Numbered from the stretch's first letter, positions 50,593 through 61,293 are shown. The stretch is DNA of 64,000 nucleotides from Symbiodinium natans (GCA_905221605.1 CAJNDS010002393.1:302501-366500); one strand, 5' to 3'. The notes: a model not told the origin generated them from the letters alone. Program-made: numbers and translations.

Positions 50593-53500
50593 ATGGTCGA
50601 TCCTGCTCCTGCCAAGGCACTCACAGATGAGACAGGCCACCTCAAAACCGGCTACCAGGACGGGAGCGGCTGTACACATGGTCCCTCACAGATATTGGTG
50701 TGTGCGTAGATAGTAGATACATGTATATATACATATACATATATATATATACATATGGTCACCCTCTTTCCCAAGACTTACTTCCCATGATTTCTCTCGG
50801 GTACCTGCATACTATCTCTCGCCATCACCGTAAATATCGTTACTTTTGCCTATCTTCAATGCTTGCGCGTGCTTTCGACTACACAAACCTGGCTAACCGG
50901 AGTCCGGAAAATAAGAGATTCCACGACTAACATGGTGTGTACAGCACTTTCGGCTCTTGCATATGTTAAGCCCAGTTGTGAGCGAGTTTATGAGTCTTTT
51001 CGGCTTCGCGTCAGTGATGTTATAAATGCTCTGGCGTATGTGTCTAATAGAGATGTAAATTACCGTCGCTCACACACACACACACACACATTTGGTCCAA
51101 GGTATACAGGCATCATGCGCCTCATTGACACAAGACATGATACAGACGGCAACTCGTTTGCCACATCATCATCATGATGATCATCATCATCATCTCCATC
51201 ATCATCATCATCTTCTTCTTCATCTTCGTCTTCATCTTCTTCATCTTCTTCATCATCCATCATCATCATCATCATCACCATCCATCATCATATTCTTCAT
51301 CTTCGTCTTCATCTTCATCTTCATCATCCATCATCCATCATCCATCATCCATCATCCATCATCCATCATCCATCATCCATCATCCATCACCATCATCATC
51401 ATCATCATCATCATCATCATGTAATCATTTCCTTTCTGCTCGCACGCGGCCATGCTTAAGAAAATGCATTCCGCTCGGGTTTAAGCACTTTTTTTTTGGG
51501 GGGGGGGAACTGCAGATAGCGCATGGCAAACGTCCTGAGGAGAGACTCGATCTTCCGGATGGCTCTAGCTACACCGGCGAGCCGTGGCCCTGGCTCAGAT
51601 GTCGATAGCTCTCTGCTGAGTTCTGACTTTAGCCACGACTTACAAGCGCAGCTAGCATCTGCACCTCTACAGGCCTTTCAAGACATTCTTCTCTTCTGCA
51701 AGCAGCTACGAGGGTTGCGGATGTGTCTTAATGTCACAAATCTCACAACTCGTTGCCGTGGCCCCACCAAAACACATCGTTGTTTGAACAAACACAGCTT
51801 GATGTCAGAGCACCCTGGATTTACACCGGGGTTGCTTGCAATCTAGGGTCGGAACAAGTTTTAATCATATTCCTTTAGGGTCCTTATATAGCTATACTAT
51901 CATAATCCCTTCTAATTAGTAAGGCCCCTATAGTATGCAGAGAAGGCTGCAAGATGGCGATCCGCATGGAGTTGGAAAGATGGTGTGGCCCGACGGAAGG
52001 AGCTTTGCAGAAATGATCCCCGGGGTTCAGGGCGTTTCGGGTTTAGGGCTTAGGGTTTAGGGTTTAGGCTTTGGGGTTTAGGGTTTGGGGTTTAGGGTTT
52101 AGGGCTTAGTGTTTAGGGTTTAGGGTTAAGGGTTATGCCTACATACCGGCGTTGCGGACGAGAGGGCCTCGCAGCGTTGCTTCAGACACCGCACCAAAAG
52201 CGTTCATAAGAAACTCATACACGACTTGAATACTGATAGAGTAGTACACCAAAAAATATGAATATGATAACAATAACCTAAGCCCAACAGCATAATCATG
52301 TAGTTCACTGTTTTTTCGCCCGCATTGGACCCGCAGACGTCCAGCAATTGTGAGCCGGCCCTGGGGTCCGGGGTCTTAGGGGTCTCAGGGTTTAAGTTTA
52401 GGGTTTCGGGTTTCGGTCTCAGGGTTTAGGGTTTAGGGTGTAGGGTTTAGGGTTTAGGGGTTCGGGTTTAGGGTTTGGGAAAAGGGTGTAGGATGGAAAG
52501 CCACAAAAAGCTGCAAGCTGTGACGGGAGCCAGGACCTATCACGGGAACTGGGTCTTCGGTCAGCCTCATGGACAGGGGGTCGCGCCGGCTGCATTCTAA
52601 ATCCTCGCCCTAAACCCAAAACCCTATAAGCCCTAAACCCTAAACCATTAGCCCTTTAGGGTTTAGGGTTTGGGGTCAGAATCTTCAGCCCTCAACCTGT
52701 AAGCCCTAGCCGCCTTCAACCCTAGAAAGCCCATGACCTGTGGGCTTCTTGGAGACTGCATTCTCCGTATTCTTCGAACCCCGAAGACCCTATTGACTAC
52801 CCTAAGCCGCAGTGCTGACCAGCCAACATCCATCCATCCCTCCATCCTAAACCCTAAACCCTAGGGTCTGGGGTTCCTGAGTGGGTGAGCGTGCGAGAGG
52901 GCGAGAGTGTGAGCAGTGATTGAGAGAGGGAGAGAGAGAGAGAGAGTACTGTAAGCATGTGAAGTCTTGCATGTTAATACATATATATATATACACATAA
53001 AAATGGTTTCATCTAGTACACATAGGACACATATATATATATACATATGTATATGTATATGTATATGTGTGTATGTATATATATATATATATTCACCTAA
53101 ATACTTGCACACTTCTGTACTTCGTCTGCGAATATACTGATAAAAGTTGGATTGGCCCATGAAGCCGCACGATGGCCAGGTGATGTCCTCCATCGCCCCA
53201 GTCGAGGCCGAGTACGAGACGTGGATCTACAGCGGGCAGTTCTCGGAAGGGCTGAGGACCGCCAACAGCCATCGTGTTTTAGGGTTTTTAGGGTTTACAT
53301 GGTTTTTATAGGGTTTACAGGGTTTCTTTAGGGTTTACAGGGTTTCTTTAGGGTTTACAGGGTTTCTTTAGGGCTCAGGGTTTGGGGTACAGGGTCTAGG
53401 GTTTTGGATTTAGGGCTTTGCATATAGCGAGATTATTCGGGTGTGGGATTGAAGGTGTTTGTTCTTTATTGTTGTTTTTAAGTTGCTGGGTCAACTGCTC

Positions 53501-56500
53501 AGGATGCTACTCGGATTGCTTGCAGAGACAAGTTTGCCCACAATCCCTGAACTCTAGATTCCTTACTGCAGCCAAGCTGCGACAGCGCGCCTGCCTTGCG
53601 TTTCGAGATGCCCAGACCCCCTGAGAGCACTGAGCAACTTGCAGTCGGCGCGGAACTACCTGACTTGAGGTCCTCGGAAAGATTTCGGGTTCAGGCTTTA
53701 AGTATATTAGGGCTCAGGTTTTCTAAGCCCTAAACCTTAGTTAAAACCCTAGACACGAAACCCCTAAACCCTAAACAGCCAGAGAGGAATGGCATTGGGC
53801 GATGCGAGTGGCCAGCTGTCGGTGCCTGGTATGAGGGCGTCTGGCCCTCAAGACTTCGACACACACCAGGGTTGAGGATTTAGGGTTTAGGGTTTAGGGT
53901 TTAGGGTTTAGGGTTTAGGGTTTAGGGTTTAGGGTTTAGGGTTTAGGGTTTCTGGGATCTTCAGAGGTGCAGGGTTTGGGATTTATAGGGTTTTATGGGG
54001 TTTTATAGGGTCGTGAGGCCATAGGGTTTAGGGTTTAGGTTTTAGGGTTAGGGTTCTACTCGTTGCATTTAGGGGCCAAAGTTCAGAGAACTTGACAGGT
54101 GGGAGTTTGAACTTCTGGCTTCTTACATCCTGCATTGCCCTGCTGAGCTCTAAACCCCCTGCCGGGTTTAGCATGCACGTGGGGCTTGTTGCCTGAATTC
54201 GGGTCCCTTTAGGTGCGTTTTGGTAGTATTCTGAGGTGCTGGGTGGGTAACCTTTAACCTTCTGGGGTAATAAAACCCCTTAAAGCCCAAAGGTTAACCT
54301 TTCTTTCCCAAGGGAGATCAGCACCTAAGTATTCTGCCGAAATCTGCTAGGAAGAAGGACCATGAGCCTAAACTGTAATTGGGCAGCTGTCCTCTTCAGT
54401 ACTGCGCTCAAGACCCTGGGCCCGACAAGCTTCAGACCCCAAACTGTAGACCCCAAGCCCTAAGCCTAAACCCTAAACCCCGCAAGCCTTTAAACGCAAA
54501 CCGCAAGCCCTAAGCCCTAAACCCTATGAGTCCTAAACCTTAACAAACCCTACAAGCCCTAAGCCCTATAAGTCCGAAACCCTCAGCCCGAGACCCTACG
54601 CAGGATTGGGTCCTCGATGCGGAGCACGGATTGGGGGAACTCGGTTCGGGGGCCACTGAGAGTCAGAGCCCAAGAGGGGCGGCTTGATTCGTTTGTTGTG
54701 TTTTTGGTTTAGAGGGTTTTAGGGGTTGAGGGTTTGAGGGGTAAGGAGCAGGTGTGCTGTTGCCTGTGAGGGTTGAGCTTAACATTTTGGGAGTTCGGCT
54801 TCCCTCAACACATCCTTGCAGCCTGAAGCCCTCCACCCGGTAACCCTATAACCCTGCACCCTGTAAACCCTAAACCCTCAACACCCGATGCACCCTCCTA
54901 TTGCCTGAAGCCATGAGCGGACTTTTTTCGCGAATCCTGACCTCAATGTCCCACAGTATTGGGTTTTAGTAGGGAGTTGGAGATTTGGGTTCTGCAATGC
55001 TGAATGTCCAAACTCCCTGTTCAGGACTAACTGGTACCCGGTACCCTAAACCCTAAACCCTAACGAGCAAGATGTGGCTTAACTGGGAAGATGTGGCCTA
55101 ACAGCCTCCTTGAACTTGAAGGCGTGTTCTGGCGTCTTCTTCTTGTACTGGTGGTCTTGTTCTGGACAGCCACTTCCACCCCCGCCTCCCCCCCCCCCCC
55201 AACAGAAGCAACTGGACAGAGTGTCTCGTTGATTGTTTTTGACGTTGTCCAAGAAGATGGCCTGCTTATCTGCAACAGCTGCTCATCCGGATCTTGGCCT
55301 TGCAAAGTATTGCGCCAGCTGCTGCAGAATAGTGAAAAGAACTTGGACTTGGATGATAGCCCAGGGGCTCTCGGTAGAGGGTGCATGTGGAGACTGAAAT
55401 CCTAAACTCTCCAAACTTACCTACACCCGAAGCCATAGCTCCTGGCATCAAATCAGGTCAAGATGGAGACCCCCACGTGTGGTGCATGTACAACGGTGAG
55501 AAGCAGGACGGTTTGGTATCTTCCCTTAAAGCCCTGAAGCCTAAACCCTAAACCCTAAACCCCAAACATCATTATGAATGCCATCCCTCCTTTGTTGAGG
55601 CCCTCGTGCATCCCCGCGTTTCGCTCAGTCCCTAACATGGCTCATAGGTTGGAATGTTCCCCCTTATACTAACAGTCCTGCATGGGGATTCTAGCACCCC
55701 CCCCCCCCCCCCCCTACTATAATCCCTACCAAGGAGTGTTTTTTTTAGGTGGATATTTCAGCTTATAGGGCTTACTTAGGGGCTCCGGGGCATCGGGCGA
55801 AAAGTCGCCCTGGCATCCTTTTGTGCCAAAGATCCAGCAGGGTAGGCCAGGGATCCGCTTCAGATGCTTCATCCCCAAGTGCAAGATCACAGCGACACCT
55901 ATGATCTATGATGACAATGGCATCCTTGAAGGTGCAAGAGTGTGAAGAATTAAGCACTCTGTTGCTAGACATCCCTACGGCGCAACCTTTTTCTGAGATC
56001 TTCACACCTACCTAAGAGTAGGCTTCTTTGACCCTAAACCCCAAACCCCAAACCCTAAACCCCAAACCCCAAACCCCAAACCCTAAACCCTAAACCCTAA
56101 ACCCTAAACCCTAAACCCTAAACCCTAAACCCTAAACCCTAAACCCTAAACCCTAAACCCTAAACCCTAAACCCTAAACCCTAAACCCTAAACCCTAAAC
56201 CCTAAACCCTAAACCCTAAACCCTAAACCCTAAACCCTAAACCCTAAACCCTAAACCCTAAACCCTAAACCCTAAACCCTAAACCCTAAACCCTAGACCC
56301 TAACCCTAAACCCTAAACCCTAACACCCAGCCACGATACAAGGAGAACGTCGCCACGAGCCGCGTCTTTCCGGGACCCGACGATGAGCTCATGGTCGTGG
56401 TGCTTCAGGTGTGCGTCTGAGCGCGCGTCGAACCCAAATCATATAAACCCTAGAAAGCCCATGACAACCCTAAAACCCTAAACCCCCATATCCTATAAAC

Positions 56501-56672
56501 CCCACAAAGCTATAAGCCCTACGGGATAAACCTCTGTAGGTCTCTGAACCCTGTAAACCCTACAAAACCGAACAAAAAAGCCGGTTTGGGCTTGAAAGGC
56601 CTCCAGGGGCTCGGTTCGATGTTGAATGTTTTCTGCTTGCAGGATGAGCTTCGGAAGCCCTCCGACATCTAA
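50593..56672 (+). CDS. MORN-repeat protein, 11 exons
   Basis: Exons 50593-50697, 51516-51583, 51946-52024, 52511-52579, 53147-53273, 53783-53838, 54604-54643, 55457-55495, 55851-55939, 56331-56408, 56643-56672: 780 bp, all in phase, 259 aa plus TAA. Joined exons restore MORN signatures (YxGxW..G..HGxG): DGSSYTGEPLQDGDPHGVGK, MVWPDGRSFAEM, RTYHGNWVFGQPHGQG, WIYSGQFSEG, QRNGIGRCEWPAVGAWYEGD then WVLDAEHGLGELGQDGDPH. MORN repeats form beta-hairpins that bind membranes or scaffold cytoskeleton in algae and protists. The tail (CFIPKCKITATPMIYDDNG ... DDELMVVVLQ) is not MORN. The ATG at 50593 may be internal. Most larger introns contain telomeric-type heptamers, TA or CAT microsatellites or fold-backs. 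Confidence 0.75.
51166..51420. repeat. (ATC)n and (CATCATC)n microsatellite
   Basis: In intron 1 of the MORN gene. Trinucleotides around a perfect 7-bp-period block CATCATC (about 51327-51389). Preceded by (CA)n at 51071-51090. Confidence 0.95.
52977..53093. repeat. TA/TATG microsatellite
   Basis: TATATA, TATGTATATG tracts in the intron before the 53147 exon; similar tracts at 50712-50757, 45513-45562 and 43615-43645. Confidence 0.9.
53289..53372. repeat. 21-bp period repeat (3 x 7)
   Basis: Three tandem units TTTAGGGTTTACAGGGTTTC, each three heptamers with different variants. Confidence 0.85.
53877..53951. repeat. TTTAGGG array in MORN intron
   Basis: Ten perfect copies. Confidence 0.97.
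54218..54342. repeat. Fold-back element FB7
   Basis: Arms TTTTGGTAGTATTCTGAGGT/GCTG and CAGCACCTAAGTATTCTGCC/GAAA, plus a nested inner palindrome AACCTTTAACC...GGTTAACCTT. In an intron of the MORN gene. Confidence 0.75.
55091..55405 (+). CDS. Single-exon ORF with signal-anchor, inside a MORN intron
   Basis: 104 codons from ATG: MWPNSLLELEGVFWRLLLVL then VVLFWTATSTPA (signal peptide or anchor), proline run, SLIVFDVVQEDGLLICNSCS, LRQLLQNSEKNLDLDD. Open without splice sites. Could be a nested gene or chance; a minus-strand frame of similar size overlaps. Confidence 0.35.
   Translation: MWPNSLLELEGVFWRLLLVLVVLFWTATSTPASPPPPTEATGQSVSLIVFDVVQEDGLLICNSCSSGSWPCKVLRQLLQNSEKNLDLDDSPGALGRGCMWRLKS
55649..55759. 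repeat. Fold-back element FB1, copy E
   Basis: GTTGGAATGTTCCCCCTTAT then ACTAACAGTCCTGCATGGGG on the left; ATCCCTACCAAGGAGTGTT and a T-run on the right. Interior contains a C-run (55696-55714). Confidence 0.75.
56031..56325. repeat. Longest CCCTAAA array
   Basis: About 40 heptamers, starting with CCCCAAA variants and perfect from roughly 56079 to 56295. Fills most of the 55940-56330 intron and ends 5 bp before the acceptor. Confidence 0.98.
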
Positions 56673-56817
56673 GCCCCCCCCCCCCCCAGGTTGGAACCCT
56701 ACGTAGTGGGGCTTAGGGTTTAGGATTTAGGGTAGTTTAGGGTTCAGGGTTTAGGGTAGTTTAGGGTTTAAGGGTTCCCACAAGCCCCGCAAAACCCTGC
56801 AATCCTTACCACCCCAG

Positions 56818-56895
56818 GCGAAAGACAAGGAGGCCGCGGAACTGGACGACGTCGAACTTCACCTGCGCAGATATGGCCGCCCTTTGCCTGTTTAG
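56818..56895 (+). CDS. Alternative terminal exon of MORN gene
   Basis: Acceptor CCCCAG, frame AKDKEAAELDDVELHLRRYG then RPLPV to TAG 56893-56895, phase 0. It fits the donor at 56409 as well as exon 56643-56672 (DELRKPSDI) does, giving a second possible C-terminus. Confidence 0.45.
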   Translation, partial: AKDKEAAELDDVELHLRRYGRPLPV

Positions 56896-57068
56896 GATCA
56901 CAAGGTTTAGGGTTTAGGGTTGAGGGCTAGGGTTTCGGGTTCAGTAAGATGGTTTAGGGTTTAGGGTTGAGGGTTAGGGTTCTCGTACGATGAGAGGGTT
57001 TCGGAGTGTGGGGCTTAGGGGTGTGAGAGCCTTTTCGGGCTATGGGTTTCTCGGTGACGGTCTCCTAG

Positions 57069-57485
57069 TCACCTCAAGGTGAGAAGGTGATGATAGGCCC
57101 TGCGGCCCTACACTTCTCGATCCGATGCCCAGGGCCCTTGAGCAGTAACCCTCTTCTTGCCGCATCTTACATCCAGGATGTCTGCTGCTTCGTCCATGTT
57201 ACAGAGGGTTTAGGGTTTAGGGTCTAGGGTTTAGGGTTCCGGGTTTAGGGTTTAGGGTTTAGGGTTTCGGTCCAGCACCAGATGCAGCAAGTTTCTGGCA
57301 GACTCCGGCTGTGTCCTAGGGATGGCTGAGACCAGCGTCGTGGTGTATGTAGTCTCAACCTTGTCTTGGCAGGTCTGGCCGTTGGCAATCCGCATGTCTG
57401 GGTTGCCCGCCACTGGAACGTCATGACCCCGGAGCGCAAATTTCCAACGACCTCAGGAGTCCCAAGAGCCCAAAGCAAAGGCCTC
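57069..57485 (+). CDS. Two phase-matched exons, unknown protein
   Basis: Exon 57069-57207 (acceptor CTCCTAG; SPQGEKVMIGPAALHFSIRC, PGPLSSNPLLAASYIQDVCC, FVHVTE; donor GTTTAG) joins in phase 1 to exon 57373-57485 (acceptor TGGCAG; LAVGNPHVWVARHWNVMTPE then RKFPTTSGVPRAQSKG; donor GTAGTG). The donor is the edge of a TTTAGGG array. No family recognised. Confidence 0.52.
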
Positions 57486-57621
57486 GTAGTGGGCCGGACG
57501 GCATACCCTAAACCCTAAACCCTACACTACACCCTTTGACTAAACCCTAATCCCTACACCCTAAATTTAAACCCTGACCCTAAACCCTCAACCCTAACCC
57601 TAAACCCTAACCCTAAACCAG

Positions 57622-57843
57622 GCGTGCTGAGGCATCCGCCATTCTGCCTCTTGCCGAATGGCTGGACAGGATCTGATTAGCTCGGAAAAGTCCATGGGAG
57701 AGCATGGCATCCTGCAATTAGGGATTAGGGTTAGGGTTCAGGTTTTCTGGATAATCAAAGTACTCCCCTCTCCATGCAGGTCAGTCCTGAAGGAGGCAGC
57801 TAGAAGCCCGCAAACCCTGCAGCAACCCTTACAGGCCCTGTAA
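57622..57843 (+). CDS. Two short exons, gene end
   Basis: Exon from 57622 (acceptor AACCAG; RAEASAILPLAEWLDRI) and terminal exon 57780-57843 (acceptor TGCAG; SVLKEAARSPQTLQQPLQAL, TAA 57841-57843). Probably the 3' end of the preceding gene. The junction between them is unresolved. 57844-58135 is repeat-derived (CCCCTAAG units). Confidence 0.42.
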
Positions 57844-58135
57844 ACCCTCTGAGATTTTATGAACGCCCTGTAAGCCCAGTAAATCACCGAGGCCTTCTTG
57901 ATCACCTGGATCCAGCAGGCGGGGACACTACACAGCACATTGAGGGTTTAGGCTCTCGGGGTTTAGGTGTACCCCAACCCTCAAGGCGCAGAGCCAGGAA
58001 CCCCTGCAAAAACCCCAAACCTAAGCCCCCGCCTAAGCCCCCCCTAAGCCCCCTAAGCCTAAGCCCCCCTAAGTAAGCCCAGTAAGCCTCTGCGCAAACC
58101 CCAAATGCTCCCTAAATTCCATGCCCCTGTGGCAG

Positions 58136-58594
58136 GGCGGCCCCCTTGATCGCTGGAATTGGGCTCAGCTGAAGCAGGTGGGCTCGAGCCGCGGCCCCAG
58201 GGTAATACTGGGTCACTGTTGAAAATCATTTTTGCATTTCATGAGTACTTATATAACCCAATAAGGAACCAACATGAGTATTGTTAAAAGTACCCCAACA
58301 ATGGTGGAGTGTAGGGGAGACTCCTGGGACTGGGTTCTCGGAGGCTTCAGAGAAATCGCCATGTGTGGCATGGAACTTCATACCTTGCAGGTTGCCATGT
58401 GCGGCGTGGAGTTTTCAGAGCCAGGTCTTCAGACTTACAATTCCTGGCGTTCGTCAGCAATCACGTTCTTCTTGCGAATTTCGTGTAAATCGCCGAGCGT
58501 CGCGACCTTGGCGCCGGGGCTTCTGGAGATCCGGAAATCCCCAAACCATCGGCCTGTTGTTGGGGGATTTCATATTGTAGCAGTTTGCTCTTGA
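58136..58594 (+). CDS. Two phase-matched exons, unknown protein
   Basis: Exon 58136-58201 (acceptor GGCAG; GGPLDRWNWAQLKQVGSSRG; donor GTAATA) joins in phase 0 to exon from 58391 (acceptor CTTGCAG; VAMCGVEFSEPGLQTYNSWR, SSAITFFLRISCKSPSVATL, APGLLEIRKSPNHRPVVGG). The latter is open to TGA at 58594, or may splice at GTAGCA. Confidence 0.45.
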
Positions 58595-58691
58595 TAGTTC
58601 AGCGTACCAAACACGCCCATGATGTAAATCAAGCCCGAACTCCTTAAACCCTAGACCCGAAACCCTAAACCCTAAACCCTAAACCAAAAAG

Positions 58692-59157
58692 ACCCTTACT
58701 TGCCGTCGCGAGGTGCACGCCTCGTGCTCCCCAACAGCACGATTTGGGCTGTCAACGGCGTGCGCCGCAAGCCCGGGAGAGCAGACCTGAAGCTGGTAGT
58801 CACGGGTTTAGGGCTTGGAGTTTAGGGTTTCGGGTTTAGGGTTTAGGGCTTAGGGCTTAGGGTTAGTTTAGGGTTCAGGGTTTAGGGTTGAGGGTTTCGG
58901 GTTTTGGGTTTCGGGTTTTGGGTTTAGGGTATAGGGTTTAGGGTATAGGGTTTAAAGTTTAAAGGGTTTAGGGTTTAGGGTTTTTCGGTCTGAGGGTTCA
59001 GGGCCGCAGGACGTTCAGGGTTTGGCGTCATCATGATAGCGACGGCGCCTCTTGAGGATAAGGCCCAAGGCTCAAGGCAGTTCTTGTGTAGGGTTTGGGG
59101 TTTGCCTGCCAAGGTGGCGACATCAAAGCCATGACCGAGATGCTCCCCGGCAGCAAA
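58692..59157 (+). CDS. Two phase-matched exons, unknown protein
   Basis: Exon 58692-58805 (PYLPSRGARLVLPNSTIWAV then NGVRRKPGRADLKLVVT) joins in phase 1 to exon 59114-59157 (GGDIKAMTEMLPGSK; donor GTGTGA). The intron is mostly TTTAGGG variants. Beta-rich first part; family unknown. Confidence 0.5.
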
Positions 59158-59336
59158 GTGTGAGCTCACTTTTGCACGGCTGTCGTGCTAGCAGCTGCTT
59201 CTGCTACTACCACTTTAGCCAACTTGTTGTCAGAGGCTCCAGCTGCAAGCCCGCCCATCCGACACCCTTCAAGCATCTGGGGGCCATCCCTAAACCCTAA
59301 ACCCTAGACCCTAGACCCTAAACCCTAAACCCTCAG

Positions 59337-59425
59337 AAGTGAAAGCTCCTTCGACCAAAGTGCATACCGAGGCTGCTGTCGCCGACAGAGCGGGAGACCG
59401 AGCCTACGTGATAGGGTTTCTTGAA
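59337..59425 (+). CDS. Exon with consensus donor
   Basis: Acceptor CCTCAG, frame VKAPSTKVHTEAAVADRAGD then RAYVIGFLE, donor GTGAGT. Clear single frame. Confidence 0.5.
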
Positions 59426-59748
59426 GTGAGTAGCTGTAGTAGGTTTGGGGCTTTGCCCCAAATAAAGTGAGCCAATTTCAGCCCCTGAACCTCCAAGTCA
59501 GTCAGCCACAGGATCAGTGCTGCAAAGTACGTGCACCTTGGGAAGTTTGAGAGTCCAACGTGTTTGACCTCAGTGTTAGCGGAATCTGGGGGAGGGGGGG
59601 GGGGGGGGTTGTCAATTTATTTAAGAGAGTTGAGGGTTTTAGGGTTGGAGAAACGGAGGGGGAAGCCCCATACACTGTGAATGCATGGGGCACTGCATCA
59701 TCTGCTTTCAAAGTCACGCCTGAAAGCACTCAACCCGAAACGATGTAG

Positions 59749-59835
59749 ACGCCCACCCCAGGGACCCTGACAACCGGCGCCACAGACAAGAAGACCGATG
59801 TCTTATGAAGGAAGAGTTCCCCAAGCAACCCTAAA
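59749..59835 (+). CDS. Exon candidate (RDPDNRRHRQEDRCLMKEEF)
   Basis: AHPRDPDNRRHRQEDRCLMK then EEFPKQP to TAA near 59833, after GATGTAG. A competing frame (TLTTGATDKKTDVL) is shorter. Confidence 0.3.
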
Positions 59836-59935
59836 CAGGATCTCTCGCAAGTACGTGCTTAGTAAGGTTTACGGTTTAGGGTTCAGGGTTTAGGGTTCAG
59901 GGTTCAGGGTTCAGGGGGAGAACTGCCAGTCCCAG

Positions 59936-60012
59936 GCGAGAGCTCACCTTAGAGATATGGGCGTCGCAGTGCTCTCAGCAAGACTGCTGTTACTAGGCCC
60001 CTCATTCCTTCT
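59936..60012 (+). CDS. Hydrophobic exon
   Basis: Acceptor CCCAG, frame ARAHLRDMGVAVLSARLLLL then GPSFL, donor GTTAGG. Confidence 0.38.
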
Positions 60013-60077
60013 GTTAGGGTTTAGGGTTTGGGTTTCGGGTTTCGGGTTTAGGGCTACTAGGCTTTTTTTCAGAGTTC

Positions 60078-60150
60078 AGGTTCCCTCATAAGCTTCTTTG
60101 AACCAAAACGGGCAGCCTTATTATTCCTAGGTTATCTCTTGGGTCTAGGT
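60078..60150. repeat. Dispersed repeat R2, copy 5
   Basis: GGTTCCCTCATAAGCTTCTT ... TTATTATTCCTAGGTTATCT then CTTGGGTCTAGG. Confidence 0.7.
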
Positions 60151-60507
60151 TTTTCTGTTAGGGTTAGGGAGTTGCTGTTTCAGGTCTCGGGTTGAAAGGG
60201 TGCGGGGTTTAGGGCTTGGTAGTTTCCCATTTGTTAGGGTTGTACGGTTAAGGCTTGCAATCCCCGTTTGACGAAAAAGGGGAAAAGGGGGGGGGGGGGG
60301 GGTGTATCCCAAAACCCGAAACTCTAAACCTGGTTTCAGGGTTGAGGGCTCTAGGATTTGAGAGGACGGTTCAGGATGTTTTGTTTACCCCCGCCCCAAA
60401 AATCAAAGGCCTAAAGTAAGGACCCAACGCAAGTGTTATGTTCGTCACGTACAGAGTCCAGAATTAATTTGGGGGTTTGAGCTACTGCCTGAGGTGGGGG
60501 GGGGGGT

Positions 60508-60597
60508 TTAGGGTTAGGGTTTAGGGTTTAGGGTTTAGGGTTTAGGGTTTAGGGTTTAGGGTTTAGGGTTTAGGGTTTAGGGTTTAGGGTTTAGGGC
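60508..60597. repeat. TTTAGGG array
   Basis: About 12 copies. The unique island 60601-60700 after it may be an exon (RFESIRDDLGKRLGWPGAQD). Confidence 0.95.
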
Positions 60598-60977
60598 TAG
60601 AAGCACGATCTCCGAGGGCACATCTACGCTTCGAGTCCATCAGGGATGACTTGGGCAAGCGCCTTGGCTGGCCGGGAGCTCAGGATTTTGATGTGTGTGT
60701 CTATGTGTGTGTGTGTGTGTGGGGGTTTAGGGTTTAGGGTCTAGGGTTTGGGGTTTAGGGTTTGGGGTTTGGGGTTTAGGGTTTAGGTTGGTCACCTTTG
60801 TTGCTTTTGTTTTTCGAAAGGTGTTCAGGGGAAATCCTGGTTCAGAAGCAAAAACAGGCCCATCTGGTCTAGCCCACCGCTTCGACATTGGAGTCATGAT
60901 TCTCTAGTTCCTAAATCCTGAACCCTAAACCCTGAACCCTAAACCTTAAAACCCTAAACCCTACACCCTAAACCTTA

Positions 60978-61094
60978 ATGCTTGGGAGGTTCAAGGAGTC
61001 GGACGCGAACACGCAGTTCGCCGGGGTAACGCGTGGCACTTACGCGAGCTGGCTGTGCAGATCACGCCGGCCCACTGCCGCTTGCGTCCCCTAA
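60978..61094 (+). CDS. Exon or short ORF (MLGRFKESDANTQFAG)
   Basis: ATG, MLGRFKESDANTQFAG, internal donor GTAACG, then open to TAA at 61092-61094. Possible first exon. Confidence 0.35.
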   Translation: MLGRFKESDANTQFAGVTRGTYASWLCRSRRPTAACVP

Positions 61095-61125
61095 ACCCTA
61101 ATCCCTAAACCCTAAACCTAAACCC

Positions 61126-61269
61126 GAACTTCTCGGCTTCTGCGCCAGACTGCCGAGGTTTCAGCGGAAGTCACAGGAAGCTCAGGCGCACGAGCAGTCT
61201 AGGCTCCGACCTCAGAACAGTCCAAGCACTTTTTTCGGAGGGTTCCGAAACATAGGGGTACTCGTTTAA
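61126..61269 (+). CDS. Exon candidate, Gln/Arg-rich
   Basis: FCARLPRFQRKSQEAQAHEQ then SRLRPQNSPSTFFGG, open to TAA. No splice acceptor identified. Confidence 0.3.
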   Translation, partial: ELLGFCARLPRFQRKSQEAQAHEQSRLRPQNSPSTFFGGFRNIGVLV

Positions 61270-61293
61270 GGGTTTCTATAGTAAGGAATATGG

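Noticed and set aside
51060-51281. Acidic Asp/Glu ORF and Ile/Ser/His ORFs at 51092-51424
   Set aside because: Translations of the (ATC)n microsatellite.
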